This document shows, piece after piece, positions 1-13,009 of a stretch of 64,000 nt of DNA. The stretch is from contig OY856187.1 in NCBI GenBank assembly GCA_963693315.1, positions 394,225,320 through 394,289,319 on the forward strand. The letters are read 5' to 3'. The notes beneath the pieces are model-generated. The model saw only the letters and a program-made list of their open reading frames with translations, was not told the origin of the DNA and made no database searches. The position numbers were made by a program, and so were the translations under genes. Position 1 is the stretch's first letter, and every line of letters starts with the position of its first letter. The DNA is from Diogma glabrata (taxonomy: Eukaryota > Arthropoda > Insecta > Diptera > Cylindrotomidae).

Positions 1-472
1 TTTTTTCATCAAAAAGCAATGCTTTATTAAAATTCAAAATTCACTTTTTTCCATTTTTTTTCAAAAACAAAAGTTGCTTCACACAAAATGCTATAACTCA
101 CGAATAAATAGTCAGATTGCTGTCAAATTTATACACGTATCGTTTGAAGGTAAGTACTAAATAAAAATCATATGGAAAAAATTCTAGTAACGCCATCTAT
201 GTGTCATCCTACGGACTTATTGAATGACCTCGTATTTGCAGTTTTGAAAAACTTCATAAAAATTATCCCAATAAGAATGATAACGTGCAACAGATTTACC
301 CTCATAATCATCATCGGCGGTTTTACCTCTTACAGAGAAACAAATGTAAGTTGTTCGAACACACAAGGGTAAACCAACTAAAATATATTTATTTTTATTT
401 TTTGGTTTTTAGTCCGGCTCTGACAAGGACGTTCGTTGATACACCATCAAATTCTTCCGAAACAATTAATAT
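1..472. other. AT-rich stretch, nothing recognised
   Basis: No coding region, RNA gene or repeat copy was recognised here. The short open frames show no family motif. Confidence 0.5.
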
Positions 473-1545
473 GTAATGAAGAGCTTTTCCATTGGTGAAC
501 CAATGAAGCGGCATAGCAGGCTGCGTACCTAGAGATTATTAACGCCTTAACGACTAGAGCTCAGCCATCGTGGATTTGATAGATTAATACCTGCTGTTTC
601 AACACAAATACAGAAATGTACGCAAATTACGTGATTAAACAGAAAAGGAAACAATACGAATGAAAAAATGAAACTCTGGCAACCCCTTTTGCGAAAGAAC
701 CACGATCAGCACGTCCAACCCCCACAATCATTCCCATACGCCCACACATACACGCTAACGTTCACCCACACACTCAGACTGCGAAGCAAGACCGTTAAGC
801 TCAAAGACCCGCAGCAAGTACCGTAGATGGTAGCAATTAAGAATAAGTTGTATTGCTGCCATCTGATCAATCTGGTACAGTTCGTAAACCACTGCCATTG
901 TTGGTAAACTGAGAATCAAATCCTAGAGCACAGGAGAACGTCACACGCTATATGGAAAGTCTTTATTATTTTTGGTTTCCTTTGTTATTAATATCATTTC
1001 CCAAAATAAATTACCAATAAAGTTATAATTTATTTGTAAGTTAACTAAATATTTCAACACCAATTTTATTAAATACTTGTAGTTTACAGTTGGTTAACGT
1101 GTAATATGGTTAATGAAGATTAAACATGACAAGAATTTATTTTTTTTTTTTTGGTTGGTATTCATATTATTTGGGATTGAATTTTGAATTACTTAAAATA
1201 TAAATTAATAATAAAGTTAGGTAATATAACTTAATATAGTGAAAAAAATGTATTTGGGAAACCAAATATTACCTCGGAGCAAAAATATTTCGATTATAAT
1301 CATTTCCAATTTAGACCGAATGCGTCTCGCTAGACGCATCGCCAGCTCTTACACACACGCATCGACAAGTCGTACACCCTCTCACTCGCATTCACACTTC
1401 TACGTTAGAAAAGAAAATAGAAAAAAAATAAAAACAACTCATCCCATGATTATATCCTCCAGGCCTCTAGGTCTTAGCCCTCCATCCGCGGTGAATATCC
1501 CAGCAGGTAAAATATTATTGGTAACTTGGTATAAATAAGATGACT
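473..1545 (+). repeat. Dispersed repeat family R1, copy a (about 1.1 kb)
   Basis: This stretch begins TGTAATGAAG and matches 47918-49590 almost from end to end, and 14754-15110 over its first 350 bases. Shared landmarks are a short palindrome (TTGGTGAACCAATGAAGC, near 495), a run of CCCACA/CACTCA-rich sequence (720-780), the CGCATCGCCAGCT block (1337-1350) and a closing ATGATTATATCCTCCAGG block (1446-1463). It carries only about four CA units where copy c has about 270. No protein is encoded. The TG start suggests a long terminal repeat, but no internal region could be assigned and the strand is arbitrary. Confidence 0.7.
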
Positions 1546-1859
1546 CGTTGTATTAAAATTGTAAAACTGTTGCGCCGTACTAACCAAGGCGATCGTTGTA
1601 AAATTAGTATCAAGTTTATGTGAATATAGTATGGTAATAATCTTCAATAATCCGCCAATAATCAGATGGTAATGAAGGATAACAAATAGTCAAATGCAAA
1701 TGGTAATGATATACAACAATCCGTGAACATCCACGCCAAATGATAAACTTCGAGTCGAACCAGTTTTCTCGGTTTTATTGCAAGTAAAAATAACTGTTAT
1801 TACCAAGCTAATGATAACGGTAGAAACATGGCATAAACACGATGTAAACGCTGTGCCGG

Positions 1860-2522
<663 letters not shown>

Positions 2523-3562
2523 GACTAAGAGAGCATGTTTGCAATTTAAATGACACAAACATATAAAGATTGTTTTTTGTAAAATTTTTCTTTTTGTTTT
2601 TACCACGACACAAAACATATAAACTTTTTTCTAAATTGAACTACGCGATTTTAACTAATTAAAAAAAAAATGCACTAATTGAACTATGTCAAAACATTAA
2701 TTTAATTAAAATTTTCACTACTTAAATGAACTTAGGTTTAAGAAAAAGAACGTGAATTCAAAATTTCACTTCAATTTTGATATTCACGAAAGAATTAACA
2801 AGACATAAGAGAGAGAAAAGACGATATATTCATCTCTTATATAGGAATTTAATATCGAAAACTGAGCTACAAAGTTTTTTCTTTGAAGGGGAAATCTTAG
2901 TACATTTTCCGTTTAAAAAAAAATACTGATTGTTATATCGTAATACACAAAACTGCAAGACAACTTCACGAAATAAATTATTTCCAACGCATTTGGAAGA
3001 AACATTAATATATTAGAATGGATTAAACGTAAGTTTAACCGATTTTATGATGTTTATGTATTATGAAATAATAGCTTACAACCGCATCACAGTAAAATTT
3101 TGATTTATAACGGAAAGAGAAATTGATAAAAATACCTATATAAGAAATATAATATGTTTTTGAAGACAATTGCTAAACTGATGGTAGGATAATAATTGTT
3201 TTGATATTAAGATGATTGGACAAATATGCACAGCCGTTTGAGGTTTGAAAATATTTAGAGCATTTACGGTTACAGTTCGGAGAGTTCAAATTCATGTAGT
3301 ATGGTGAAGTAATGCTGGTGAAAACGCAGTGTGAGCCAATAATAGGGGATTGTAAAATAAAATACTATTGTTAATGGTGTTGTGATAAAAAGAAATATGT
3401 GTAACGGAAACTATACGAAAATACGACCATTAATTACGGATAGACGAGAAATTGTTATGAACTACACATGATATATAAAATGGTGATATAAGAGGAAATA
3501 CAAACTACATGAATCAGTGACTGTACGACACTACGTCCCCATATTCCAGGCTATACATAACA
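2523..3562 (-). repeat. LTR-like dispersed repeat R2, copy 1
   Basis: This sequence recurs at 25591-26348 and 53370-54382. On the minus strand all three copies begin TGTTATGTA (here at 3562) and share the blocks GACGTAGTG and TTCATG near that end, then a long AT-rich body, then a block reading GAGATGA...CTTAGTC at the other end. The TGTTATG start is what an LTR of a gypsy or BEL element would show, so these may be solo LTRs. The other terminus and target duplications could not be fixed. No protein is encoded. Confidence 0.6.
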
Positions 3563-3632
3563 AATATAACGTTCTTAGAAGATTCTATAGAAATGAATGA
3601 AAATGTCCCAAACGACTGGTTAGTGTGAAAGC

Positions 3633-5520
3633 TTGCTTTTGCCAAAACTGAAAGGTCTTTTAAATTTAAAACTTTTTAGAGTAATGAAACGAAGTTCCAC
3701 TTCTACCACCAACAGAAAATTTTATTCCAATTGGCTTACCGTGTTTTCTTGGGTGACGGCAAAAAAAGGAAGAGCATTTTGTAAATATTGCGAACAGTTA
3801 TTGCCGAACAATTTTTCCCTCCTCAAAAGGCACAATGATTCTAAAACCCATGTAACCGTTATAAATTCATTAAGAAATCAAACGCTAATTGTCAATGAAG
3901 ATGAACAGAATTTTAGGGTTAAACAAAAAGTCGCCGATTTGAAAATTTTGATGTTCCTAATAACAAACAACTTACCATTTAGCTTAATTCTATTGATGTA
4001 GAATCGAAAATCTGCCAAAATTGAAATTTAGTCGAACAAAAGGTACGGATACTTTAACAACGCTACTTGCCGAAGAAGGTACTAACACATTAACCAGGAA
4101 ACATCGAAATCAAAATTTCTCAATTATAATTGACGAAACGACGGACGTTAGTTCCAAAAAATGTTTAGCGTTAATAGCTCGATATTTCGATATCACAACA
4201 AATTTAACCAAAGATAGTTTCCTCGCAATGCTGGAACTCGATCATTCAGACGCTCAGTCGGTGTATAATTGTATTACCAAATTTTTTGACGACCACCAGA
4301 TCCCAATAAATAATTTGATTGGATTTGGTGCTGATAACGCTAGCGTAATGATGGGCAAAAGTGCTGGAGTCCAAGCATTACTCAAAGCCAAAAACCCATA
4401 CCTATTTTCGCTTGGATGCACATGTCATTCTCTGCATTTGTGTTCGTCCAAGGCAGCCAAAAAATTGCCTGAAGCATGTGAAAAATTGGCAAGAAATATT
4501 TATTACTTTTTTCACACAGTTCTAAGCGAATAAATGATTTTAAATCGTTTCAAACATGCTTCAATGTACCAATTCACAAAATTTTAAAGACATCAACTAC
4601 TAGATGGCTTGCCTTAGAAGATGTAATTTTACGCATTATAAAACAGTGGCAGCTACTAAAGCACTACTTTTTGCTCGAAAAATTTGAATTTAAAAGTATC
4701 AACAAAGACCTAGCTTCTGACATTTCAGACCAAATCCACACTGCCAATTTAGTATATTTTCATTTTCTAGCCTATATTTTAAAATTAACAAACAATTTGA
4801 ATAAAGAATTTTAAAGCAAAATACCCCAAATATACAAGCTCCTGCCTTCCGTTAAAAGTTTCTTATTGATGGTGTTACATAATTTTATTCTTAAAGACCA
4901 TATCGACGAGAATAATTTGAATAAAATTAACTTTAAAAGTACTGCTCCAGTTTTCAAAGAATTAAGTTTAACGTATTTAGGTCCAAAAGCTGAACTGGAA
5001 ATAAAAAGAAGCGATGTGTCTAACGAAAGTAATTTGGCAATAAGAAGTAATTGCAGACAATATTATTTAAAACTTAGTGAAGAAATTATTAAACGTTTCG
5101 ATTTTAATGATGAAACTCTGATTCACATTCAAAATCTTGATCCTGAAAATCTAGGAGATTCAATAGTAACATTAATCAACTTATATCCCCCACTTATGTG
5201 AGGATAAAGTTGATGAAACAGAAAAAGAATTTAGGAATGTAATTTTCCGAAAATTTGTTTCTGTTTCGTCGGATATAGAGATTTTCTGGGGCAAAATTTT
5301 TGAATTAAAAAATGGTATAGGAGAATTAAAATTTCCACATTTGAAAAAATTTATTGGTGGTCTTTTAAGCCTACCACATATTGTAGCGCTGCTGCTGAAA
5401 GATGTTTTTCCCAATTAAACAACAGCAAAACATAAAATAGGAACAGTTTGAAGACAGAAACCATCAACGCATTGATGATAGCTAAGCAGCTCACCGAAGG
5501 CAATAGCTTATGTGATTGAC
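3633..5520 (+). pseudogene. hAT-family transposase, broken
   Basis: Remains of a hAT transposase, which would cut and paste its own element. In order: a BED/TTF-type zinc finger (CKYC followed by KRHNDSKTH, about 3787-3862), the DDE core start IIIDETTDVSSKKCLALIAR (4113-4172), the GFGADNASVMMGK block (4324-4362), the TRWLALEDV segment in another frame (about 4603-4630), and the C-terminal dimerisation hallmark AAAERCFSQLNNSKT (about 5386-5431). The style is that of the ZBED5-like group. It is dead: there is a frame change near 4010-4020, another near 4527, a stop near 4814, a further shift near 5190 and a stop just after SKT. The order and spacing of blocks leave little doubt about the family. 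Confidence 0.88.
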
Positions 5521-5728
5521 ATCCTTCAAAAAATTTAATTAATAAATATAAATTGGCTTGAAGCGTTAAAGCTATTATTCATCTATAATATTTTTTTATA
5601 ATTTATAATTTTTTATTTAAAAAGAAATAAAATTTAATTTTTTAATTTAAAATGAATTTTTATGAATTTGAATTGAAATAAATATTTTTGTTGAAAAAAA
5701 CTTTTTTTTGCATAATAGTTTTCGGCAA

Positions 5729-5745
5729 GGTACCTGGAGGCACTG
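5729..5745 (+). mobile_element. Right terminal inverted repeat of the hAT element
   Basis: GGTACCTGGAGGCACTG, read outwards to inwards on the other strand as CAGTGCCTCCAGGTACC, is a typical hAT end (CAGTG start) and lies about 210 bases past the transposase relic. No matching left end was found upstream of 3633, so the 5' part of the element is probably lost. Confidence 0.6.
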
Positions 5746-6488
5746 ACTAAAAAATTTTGAGGTACCGAAAATTTTTGCAGCGCGATAGCGCTGGACTCGT
5801 ACTTTACTGCTTCGTTTAAACGAACGATTAAAAATAATTCGCTAGATTTTTCAGCCTTCACTTCACTGCTAAGTGTGTTACTCTGCAATAAATTTAAAGT
5901 TTTTCTATATTAAATACTTGACTTAGTTTGGCAGAATTTCACGCTATGGTAATATTTATAGATGCAATTTGTAGATGTGTTCATGAGTTTTTATTACATC
6001 GAGTTGAACACATTTTTGAATTGGTTTAAATTTTTTACTGTTGAAGAGAGAATAAAAAAAACATTTCGTAGAAGAAAATTTTTTTGTCGCGAGTGGTTCT
6101 CTCTTTATATCTTGAAACAGTTTTGAAAACTCACGGGTTTCGTATATGTTCAATTCAATGTGTCTTATGAACTATTTGAAAGATTTTGAATTTTTTTTTG
6201 TGTTTAAAGGTAAAAGTAGGTCTTTTTTGGTAAAAATAGTAATTTGGTAAAGTAATATCTTTTGATAATTTATTATAAAATAAAATAGGGGTTTGGCTAG
6301 TTGATATTCCCCCTTTTTTTATTTTCCCCTTATAGTCTTATAATATCATTGTTTTTCCACATATTGCAAATAATTGGGGACTATGGCAATTTTTTGAAAA
6401 AGCAGAGAAAATTTTAAAAACAATTCACCTTACAAAATTTATTAAAATATTTCTATAATATATATATGACAAGGTAAAAATTTTAGAT
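5746..6488. other. AT-rich stretch, nothing recognised
   Basis: No family motifs on either strand. Confidence 0.4.
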
Positions 6489-6652
6489 AACCCCAAGGTG
6501 GGTTCTGAGCCTGAATATTTCATGACCACTCCAGCCTTAGCAAGTTAATCCGCTTTTATGTTGCCTGAAATGCCATTATAGCTTGGAACCCACCGCAGTG
6601 TGATGTTGTAGAGTTGCGCTATCTTACAAAGATTTTTCCAATACTCATTGTA
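6489..6652 (-). pseudogene. LINE RNase H domain fragment
   Basis: The minus strand reads YNEYWKNLCKIAQL followed by ITLRWVPSYNGISGNIKAD, a stop codon, then LAKAGVVMKYSGSEP. The WVPxxNGIxGNxxAD-LAKxG pattern is that of the RNase H domain found at the C-terminus of I/Jockey/R1-type non-LTR retrotransposons. The stop falls exactly after the catalytic-region Asp. Nothing else of the LINE is clear, although low-grade similarity may continue to about 6930. Confidence 0.75.
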
Positions 6653-8015
6653 GAGGTAGAAAAAGTCCAAACAGATGCCATTCTTTTTTTTACAGATGCA
6701 AGCTAGTTATTATATGCGTGCTTTGGAGCTATACACCAAATGGAATTCATTAAAGTTATACACCAAACAACTCTACAACACACATACAATGCCTCGATGG
6801 TGTTGTGGATAGCATATTTGCCAAAGACTTCGGATGAACTTCGAATAGAATAATGGCTTTCAAGATGAAGGCCTATTCCAGTTTGAAACACACATAAAAG
6901 AAATGGAGTTTTTCTCTGAGAAAAATCCAAAACATGCTGTCACATTTTTGTATCATCCATCAAATTGGTCTTATTCTCTATTCAAGAAACATAATTCATA
7001 AATCTCTTTTTGTATTCACTGATCAGTAAACGCCAACACAAGGTCCTATCAAGTATTTACTTTAACACCGTTATTGTTTCCCAAAAACTGGAAAGCAAGT
7101 CTGAACAAAAATTACTACCTAGCATACCATATTGACAAATATATCAACAAATCTACCATGGGGGAACAATATATTTTGTTCTAACTCGCAAAAGCGTCCC
7201 AAATCCATCGTCTCCCCATTACCATATCCAGTTCCAATCTACTAACGTCTAATACCCCCTTAGTATATACCTCCCTAATCTTCGTGGATAACCTATCAAA
7301 TATTTGATTCACTCCTGCAGACAAAATCAAAATTACATACTTACAGGAAATCTATATTACCAAAACATGTTTACTGAGCTTAAAGATTTAACACCAAAGA
7401 ACAAAAACTGAAAGACACAAAAAACAATCTATAAAATAAATTGCAATCTATATAAAATAAATAATCCACTAATTCCTATATAGGCGAATTCTGCCAATCC
7501 TTAAATAAAAAGATGTATCAAAACTTTGTTGACTCGAAAAGAATGATGATCTCTCCAGAAACTACAACAAATACATATCAACAAATCATCAGTATTTCAT
7601 TCGCACACATCATTTGCACTTCAAACTAATAGTCCTAACTTCAATGTAAGCCAACATTCTCTTAATTTCTCTAATTTATCACCAAACTGCCTTTTCATTC
7701 CCAATATAAAGATTGCACTACGATTTTTATAAAAGTTAAACAAGTAACAACAAACAATTCTGTTGAAACGTCAAACGAATTTTTGTTTACAAATAATTTA
7801 TAAAAACGTTGTAGTTTTACAAAAAAGTAATGGATTTTAGATCAAAGTCGTTCCTAATACACATACACAAAATATTAAGCAAAATCGCTTTCAAAACGAA
7901 TCGCATTCCATAATCGGCATCCGGCATTTGATTTTTATAGACGTCATATTTATGTTATCTATAAACAACAATTATTTTCTAAATTCAACTTGAGAATACC
8001 ACCACTTTTCTTATA
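6653..8015. other. No recognisable gene
   Basis: AT-rich sequence with short open frames only. The part next to the RNase H fragment may be more of the same decayed LINE, but no motif supports this. Confidence 0.35.
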
Positions 8016-8019
8016 AGTG

Positions 8020-8105
8020 TTCCGGGTGGGATTCGAACCTATATCGTGCCTTGATTAATGATTCGAAAATTTTGGCAGACATTCTATCCATTACGCCACC
8101 GAAGC
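8020..8105 (-). repeat. tRNA-like sequence with A and B boxes (SINE head or tRNA relic)
   Basis: On the minus strand an A-box-like GTGGCGTAATGGATAGAATG is followed about 40 bases later by GGTTCGAATCCC, a perfect B box. Acceptor-like ends TTCGGTG and CACCCGGAA could partly pair, but the anticodon arm is too long (TGCC and GGCA separated by about 23 nt) and the T stem does not pair fully. This is a pol III promoter-type sequence, more likely a tRNA-derived retroposon or relic than a working tRNA gene. Confidence 0.45.
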
Positions 8106-9600
8106 GATGATATTTGGAAGTTAAAATTTGATCATTATTCACCTGAAGGAGGAAAGAAATGGAAATGTCTGTTTTTAATGATAATAAAACGACCGACACT
8201 CTCAAGTTCGCATTTGGTGAGCTGGGTCAAATATTTTTGATGAAACATTTGATATCTTGAATTAACTCGTGAATCAGCAAAATTCTACACCTAGTTAAGA
8301 ATAAGAGATCTCTTAATAAAACAATCGGCTTTTTAAAACGATTATAATGGGCGTTTGGATAAAAATATTTTTAAAAAATTGGCAACCGACTACCTAGACT
8401 AAGAGCCCGCAACGGCCAGACCTTTGTTATTTTATAAAAGCTGAAAGTTTCTCTGCGCATACCCCTACTCAGGTAGGAATTATTAGCGACATATTAAGTT
8501 TGGATCATGGTAGCTTTGGCAGGGAGCAGGTATCAAAGGGCCTCCAAAGTTTCGTGAAAGTATAAAAGGTAATTTTTTTATATATTCTTCGGGATAGTAT
8601 TAGAAGTCACGTCACCCCTGCCAGACACATTTAAACTTTACAAGCCCTTTTTATTTGCTGCATTATTTATTTTAATTAAATGTATTAAACGTTTTAATAT
8701 TAAATTAATTTTCAGCAAAAAAAGTTAATTAAAATGCAATTAGAACCACAACCATTAACCATTTTCATTTTACGAAAACCTATAACTATCATTCCTCGTA
8801 CTAAAACCACTCATCATCTATGTATCGAAGTGGAAATTTCAAAATGGAAAAAATAAACAAACGAAAACAGTACTAGAGAATAAAAATCATAACAGTCATA
8901 AAAGTTTTTCAAAACTAAAGGAATAAAAACAAACTATGTATAAGAATTACTTTTAGTTTTTTCTGGATGTCGTTTATCAAAATAAAATAGAGCAAAAAAA
9001 AAATCGTTATAAATGTTGTGTTTCAATTCAAGAGCTTTCGTTTTATTTATACAGATCCACAATATTTATACGTGTTTTTTTTTTGCTTCTCCTCTACGAC
9101 GGACATCAAATAAATTAAACTACTTTACTTGATTAAATTTTATATTCTCTTATATGTTTTTCCATGTATTTATTCAATTTAGCTTTACGTTTATACATGT
9201 GATACGATTTATTAAATTCGGTTCAGATGAACATGATTCATTATCAAAAGGTTTAACGTATGGAACATTGGTTATACTATAAGATTGCTATTTTGGCATT
9301 TACATATGAGAAATACTTAATGAAAGTGAAGCAACACACACGCAACAACAAAATAAAAAAATAATATAAGGTTTAATTTAAATAAATTTCAGAGACGGTA
9401 TCGTTTTTTCGATTGATTTTAGTAATTTATTTTAAGCAATATGGTGATCGGTGTATAAGAAACAGCAATTGATTAGATTTCGATTTTTTGTACATCATTA
9501 GCAGGAATTTTGAAGCACTATACGCACTAGTACCACAATATACTATGTTTCAATCATTCGACAACATATATAACTGAACCCTTAATATTATACGTTACAT
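8106..9600. other. No recognisable gene
   Basis: AT-rich sequence; no coding motif, RNA gene or copy of another repeat in the window was recognised. Confidence 0.4.
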
Positions 9601-9604
9601 TTGC

Positions 9605-10060
9605 GGGAAAAAATTTTGATTTTGTCCCTACAAGGGATGCCAAATGAAACGGCCACTTTTAAGCGCTGCTCTTTGCTTAGGTCTGGGCTGGATTTGCTGA
9701 CAATGTAATCATCAATAGGATTTTTATAGTTGCATAATTCTGCCCGAGACTCAAATTTTATTTTCCTTCATTAATTTTGTTCACTCTTCTAAACACAAAA
9801 AATATAAATAAGACAAAGAAATTTTAAAAAAATATTTAGCTTATATTTAATTTAAATAACAGTTCCTCTATCCAAAATGCTTAAATTTCAAATGATTCCT
9901 GTCTCTGAAAAATTGCCAGAAATTGTTTTTGTACTTTGTCACTACAAGGGATAACAAATGAAACGTTTTATTTTATTCGTTGTGCTTTATTGATGTTTGC
10001 GATGGAGACTTGCTGAAAACGTCATATCGATAGGATTCTTTTAGTTGTACAATTTAGTTG
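9605..10060 (+). repeat. Two diverged direct repeats, spaced about 320 bp
   Basis: The blocks around 9625-9745 and 9942-10060 share CTACAAGGGAT, AAATGAAACG, a TTGCTGA-AA-GT segment, ATAGGATT and TTTTAGTTG/TTATAGTTG. They look like two units of an old tandem duplication. No protein is encoded. Confidence 0.55.
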
Positions 10061-10962
10061 CATCAGCAAGATACATATAAGACAAAGAGACATACACAAA
10101 AATCGATTAACTTTTATTCACATGATTTTTTACATTTATAGATCTTGGCAACTGTTTTTAATAAATTTCAGGACATAATATAACCTTTTTATGGATAGTT
10201 TATACAAAGTTTTCTTGCAACTACCTGCCGTGATGAAAATCGCAGCAGATTGATAATCAAGATCAATCTTGGAAAGATATATTTTTGAAGATTTTAACGA
10301 TAAAATTAATCAATCACTCTGTCACATTGAGAAAGAGAGAGATATATAAAAAATCTTGACATTAAAAGTGTTTTTTTTCTACACATAAAGCATTAATGTG
10401 TTACTGTGCATATTGAAGTTAAATAAAATGAGGTTGTTTGCCACAACACCGCCCCTTAGTGTCATAGAAAATGCAATAGCATAGAAAGAAGGGATGAGAG
10501 AGATTTTAGTATGCCAGACAGTCAAGAATAAAGAAAACATATGGTAGGTTTGGTAGAAAACCTGCTGGAGTAAAGGTGAATGTTTGTGGTGTAGGATTAA
10601 GTTTTATGTTTTTGGTCGTTTTTAGTGGCGTCTGTGATGTGTTCTTTAATCACTGTAGTAGTGTAAGGTAAAGACCTGAATGCGTCCGAAGAAGTAGATT
10701 GAACTTTGTCTGTAGAAAACAGTATTTAGTAAGCACGACTTAGAGTTATGCTAGAATGTGGAAAAGGTTGAGTCAATATGTCTTCAAACTCTGACCTAAA
10801 ATAGGCTTTTAATCTGTCATTGACCTTTGCGATCAATGATGTAAGAGCTAGAGCTGTGTCGCTGGACAAAACTAAATATGTTTGTCGAAGCTATGAGATA
10901 GAGTCTTATTTCTACTTTAGGCATAGTGTTTGAGCGTTTATTAAAAATTCTGTACCATATAT
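10061..10962. other. No recognisable gene
   Basis: Nothing recognised, although the stretch just before 10963 could hold the decayed N-terminal part of the LINE endonuclease that follows. Confidence 0.35.
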
Positions 10963-11634
10963 GTGAGAATACATAATTTTGGATTAAATTCAAAATTTCA
11001 CAATATAGTTGCACTTAAGATTACCTGCTCTAATCAAACTCTGTTTGTCTTTGGATTGTATCGCTCGCCCAGCTCACCTGAGAAAATAAATTTATTTCAT
11101 GACCTATCTGAAAAGATAGATAGGTTGGCTGTGTATCCTAATGCTAAAATAATAGTTCTTGGTGATTTCAATGCTCACAATAAAGAATGGCTTACACACA
11201 GCTCTAAAACTGATGAATTAGGTAAAGAAGCTGAGCTTTTTGCTCTTTATTATAATTTCACACAGATAATAGATCAGCCTACTAGAGTTCCTCACATTCT
11301 AGGCCAAAGTAGTAACTTTCTCGTTTTGTTTTTGATAAATGATCCTTTGTTGGTTCAATTTAAAGTATCAGAACCTTTGGGTGGATCAGATCATAATTTG
11401 ATATCCACACATTTAAATATAAAAGTACCTAAACAGTTTAAAGCTGATCCTCGTCTTGTTTGGGATTATGAAGCTGCAAATTGGCAGGGGCTTAGAGATT
11501 TCTTTAAAAGGTTTCCCTGGAAATGTAACTGTCTTTCCAGCCAACATCCAAACATTGCTTCTTCTAATTTTTCAAAAATAATACACATGGATATGTGTAG
11601 GTTTGTTCCAAACAATTTGATAAAAAAGCAATAA
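10963..11634 (+). pseudogene. LINE apurinic-like endonuclease domain fragment
   Basis: A 223-aa open frame with signature blocks of the exonuclease-endonuclease-phosphatase domain of non-LTR retrotransposons: LFVFGLYRSPSS (about residues 27-38), IIVLGDFNAHNKEWL (63-77), DQPTR (99-103) and GGSDHNLIS (140-148), the last carrying the catalytic Asp-His pair. The domain normally nicks target DNA for reverse transcription. The N-terminal quarter is missing, and past residue 190 the frame leaves the family. RT remains follow at 12214 on the same strand, so both probably belong to one Jockey-like element broken by an insertion or decay at 11640-12195. Confidence 0.85.
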
Positions 11635-11639
11635 AAATA

Positions 11640-12195
11640 AAAAAAGGCCTTTCAAAAGTTTATTCAAAACAAAACTGATGAAAACCCTAGTAGACCAGGG
11701 TAGAAGCCTTTAAAAATAATAAAAAGTGAAAAAAATAAAAGTAGGATGAAACCCATTAGAAAAGGAGGAGAGTATTATAAAAATGAAAGGAAAAATAATT
11801 TACGGGTGATCTGAGGTCGGGAAGGGGAAGGGGTGAGTTGTTAAGGGTAAAAAATGGTTTATCTCGATTTCCGGCAAAACTAAAAGTCCTATGGAAAAAA
11901 ATTTTATGGCAAAGTTGTAGGTAATAAAAAGATCTAAAACTTTCACACAGACATTTTTTTCACATAACCAGAAAATTTATGAGAAAAATTCATAAAACCA
12001 AATTTTTGGTTTTTTATTTTTATCTTTTACAAAAAATTTTTTTTTTCACGAAATTTGGGGAAAACTTACCTTTTCATGTCCCAAATACGCTGTAATTTAT
12101 TTAATTTGAAATATTTTTTTTTTCACCTTATTTTGAATTAATATCGAAAAAGCACCCCAACTTTCAATCGAAAATTCACCCGTCAAAATATCAGC
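11640..12195. other. AT-rich intervening sequence inside the LINE relic
   Basis: Sits between the endonuclease and RT pieces. It contains a purine-rich stretch (11740-11840) and then homopolymer-rich A/T sequence with the blocks TTTCCGGCAAAACTAAAAG and AAAGTTGTAGGTAATAAAA. No coding motif. Probably an unrelated insertion. Confidence 0.4.
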
Positions 12196-12213
12196 TTTTT
12201 TCAAAAAGTTGGT

Positions 12214-12475
12214 GTGCTTTCTGTTCGTCGAAATCTCTACTTTCCGATGGTGAAAACTTTATACTTTCTACAAAGCTTTATATTTGAGCGTAATTTTCGA
12301 GTTAATGTTGATGGTGTCTCATCAGACACATTTTCAACTGATTCTGGTGTTCCTCAAGGTAGGCTTTATCACCTACTCTTTTTCTTCTCTATATTAATGA
12401 CTTGCTAGGTTCATCAGTTAATCCCATCCATAGTTTTGCTGATGATAGCACACTTCATGCATCTCATTAAATGAC
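12214..12475 (+). pseudogene. LINE reverse transcriptase fragment
   Basis: The frame contains TDSGVPQG (12338-12361), the motif before the palm of LINE RTs. After a frame change near 12390 it continues INDLLGSS and then SFADDSTLHAS (about 12436-12468), which holds the FADD catalytic motif. The rest of the RT is absent. Together with 10963-11634 this marks a dead Jockey-type LINE on the plus strand. Confidence 0.8.
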
Positions 12476-13009
12476 AAATTTTTATGCACCATCAAATCTT
12501 AATGTCGCTGGATCAAACTTGATAGAGTCATTAAATATTGATTTAAAAACAATCTTCGCTTTTTGACGCGATTTTTTTAAGATAGTGGGTGGGTCTTTCC
12601 TGATAATTTTAATCCTCAAAACTTTAAGATCAACGTTAATAAATTCCTCCAAGAAATTTAATATATACTCTCGAGCCCTAGTTCCCTAGTTAGCATGGTA
12701 TCTTCAGAGACGGATATTCAGAGACGATAATCTATAATAGTTAACACTAACATGCCTAATATTGACTAAAAAAAAATTTATGTAATTTTTCTTCGTCGTG
12801 ACTAATGACTGGAGTAGGAGCATTGTACTGACTGAAGCGATTTACGTACTAAGTCAGTGCGTAAGAACCAAGGTTAAAGGGTTTCAAAAATGAAAACTTT
12901 TAAAAATTGAATCGGAAAAATTGAAAAAGCAAATAAGTTTGATGCCAACTTTCGATGAGACCTTTACATTTGCTATTGTCGATGATATTCTGTTTTTTTT
13001 TAAATAAGC
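12476..13009. other. No recognisable gene
   Basis: No motifs were found; possibly further decayed LINE or gypsy sequence. Confidence 0.35.

Noticed and set aside
8020..8105. Functional tRNA gene
   Set aside because: A and B boxes are good, but the anticodon and T arms do not form a normal cloverleaf.
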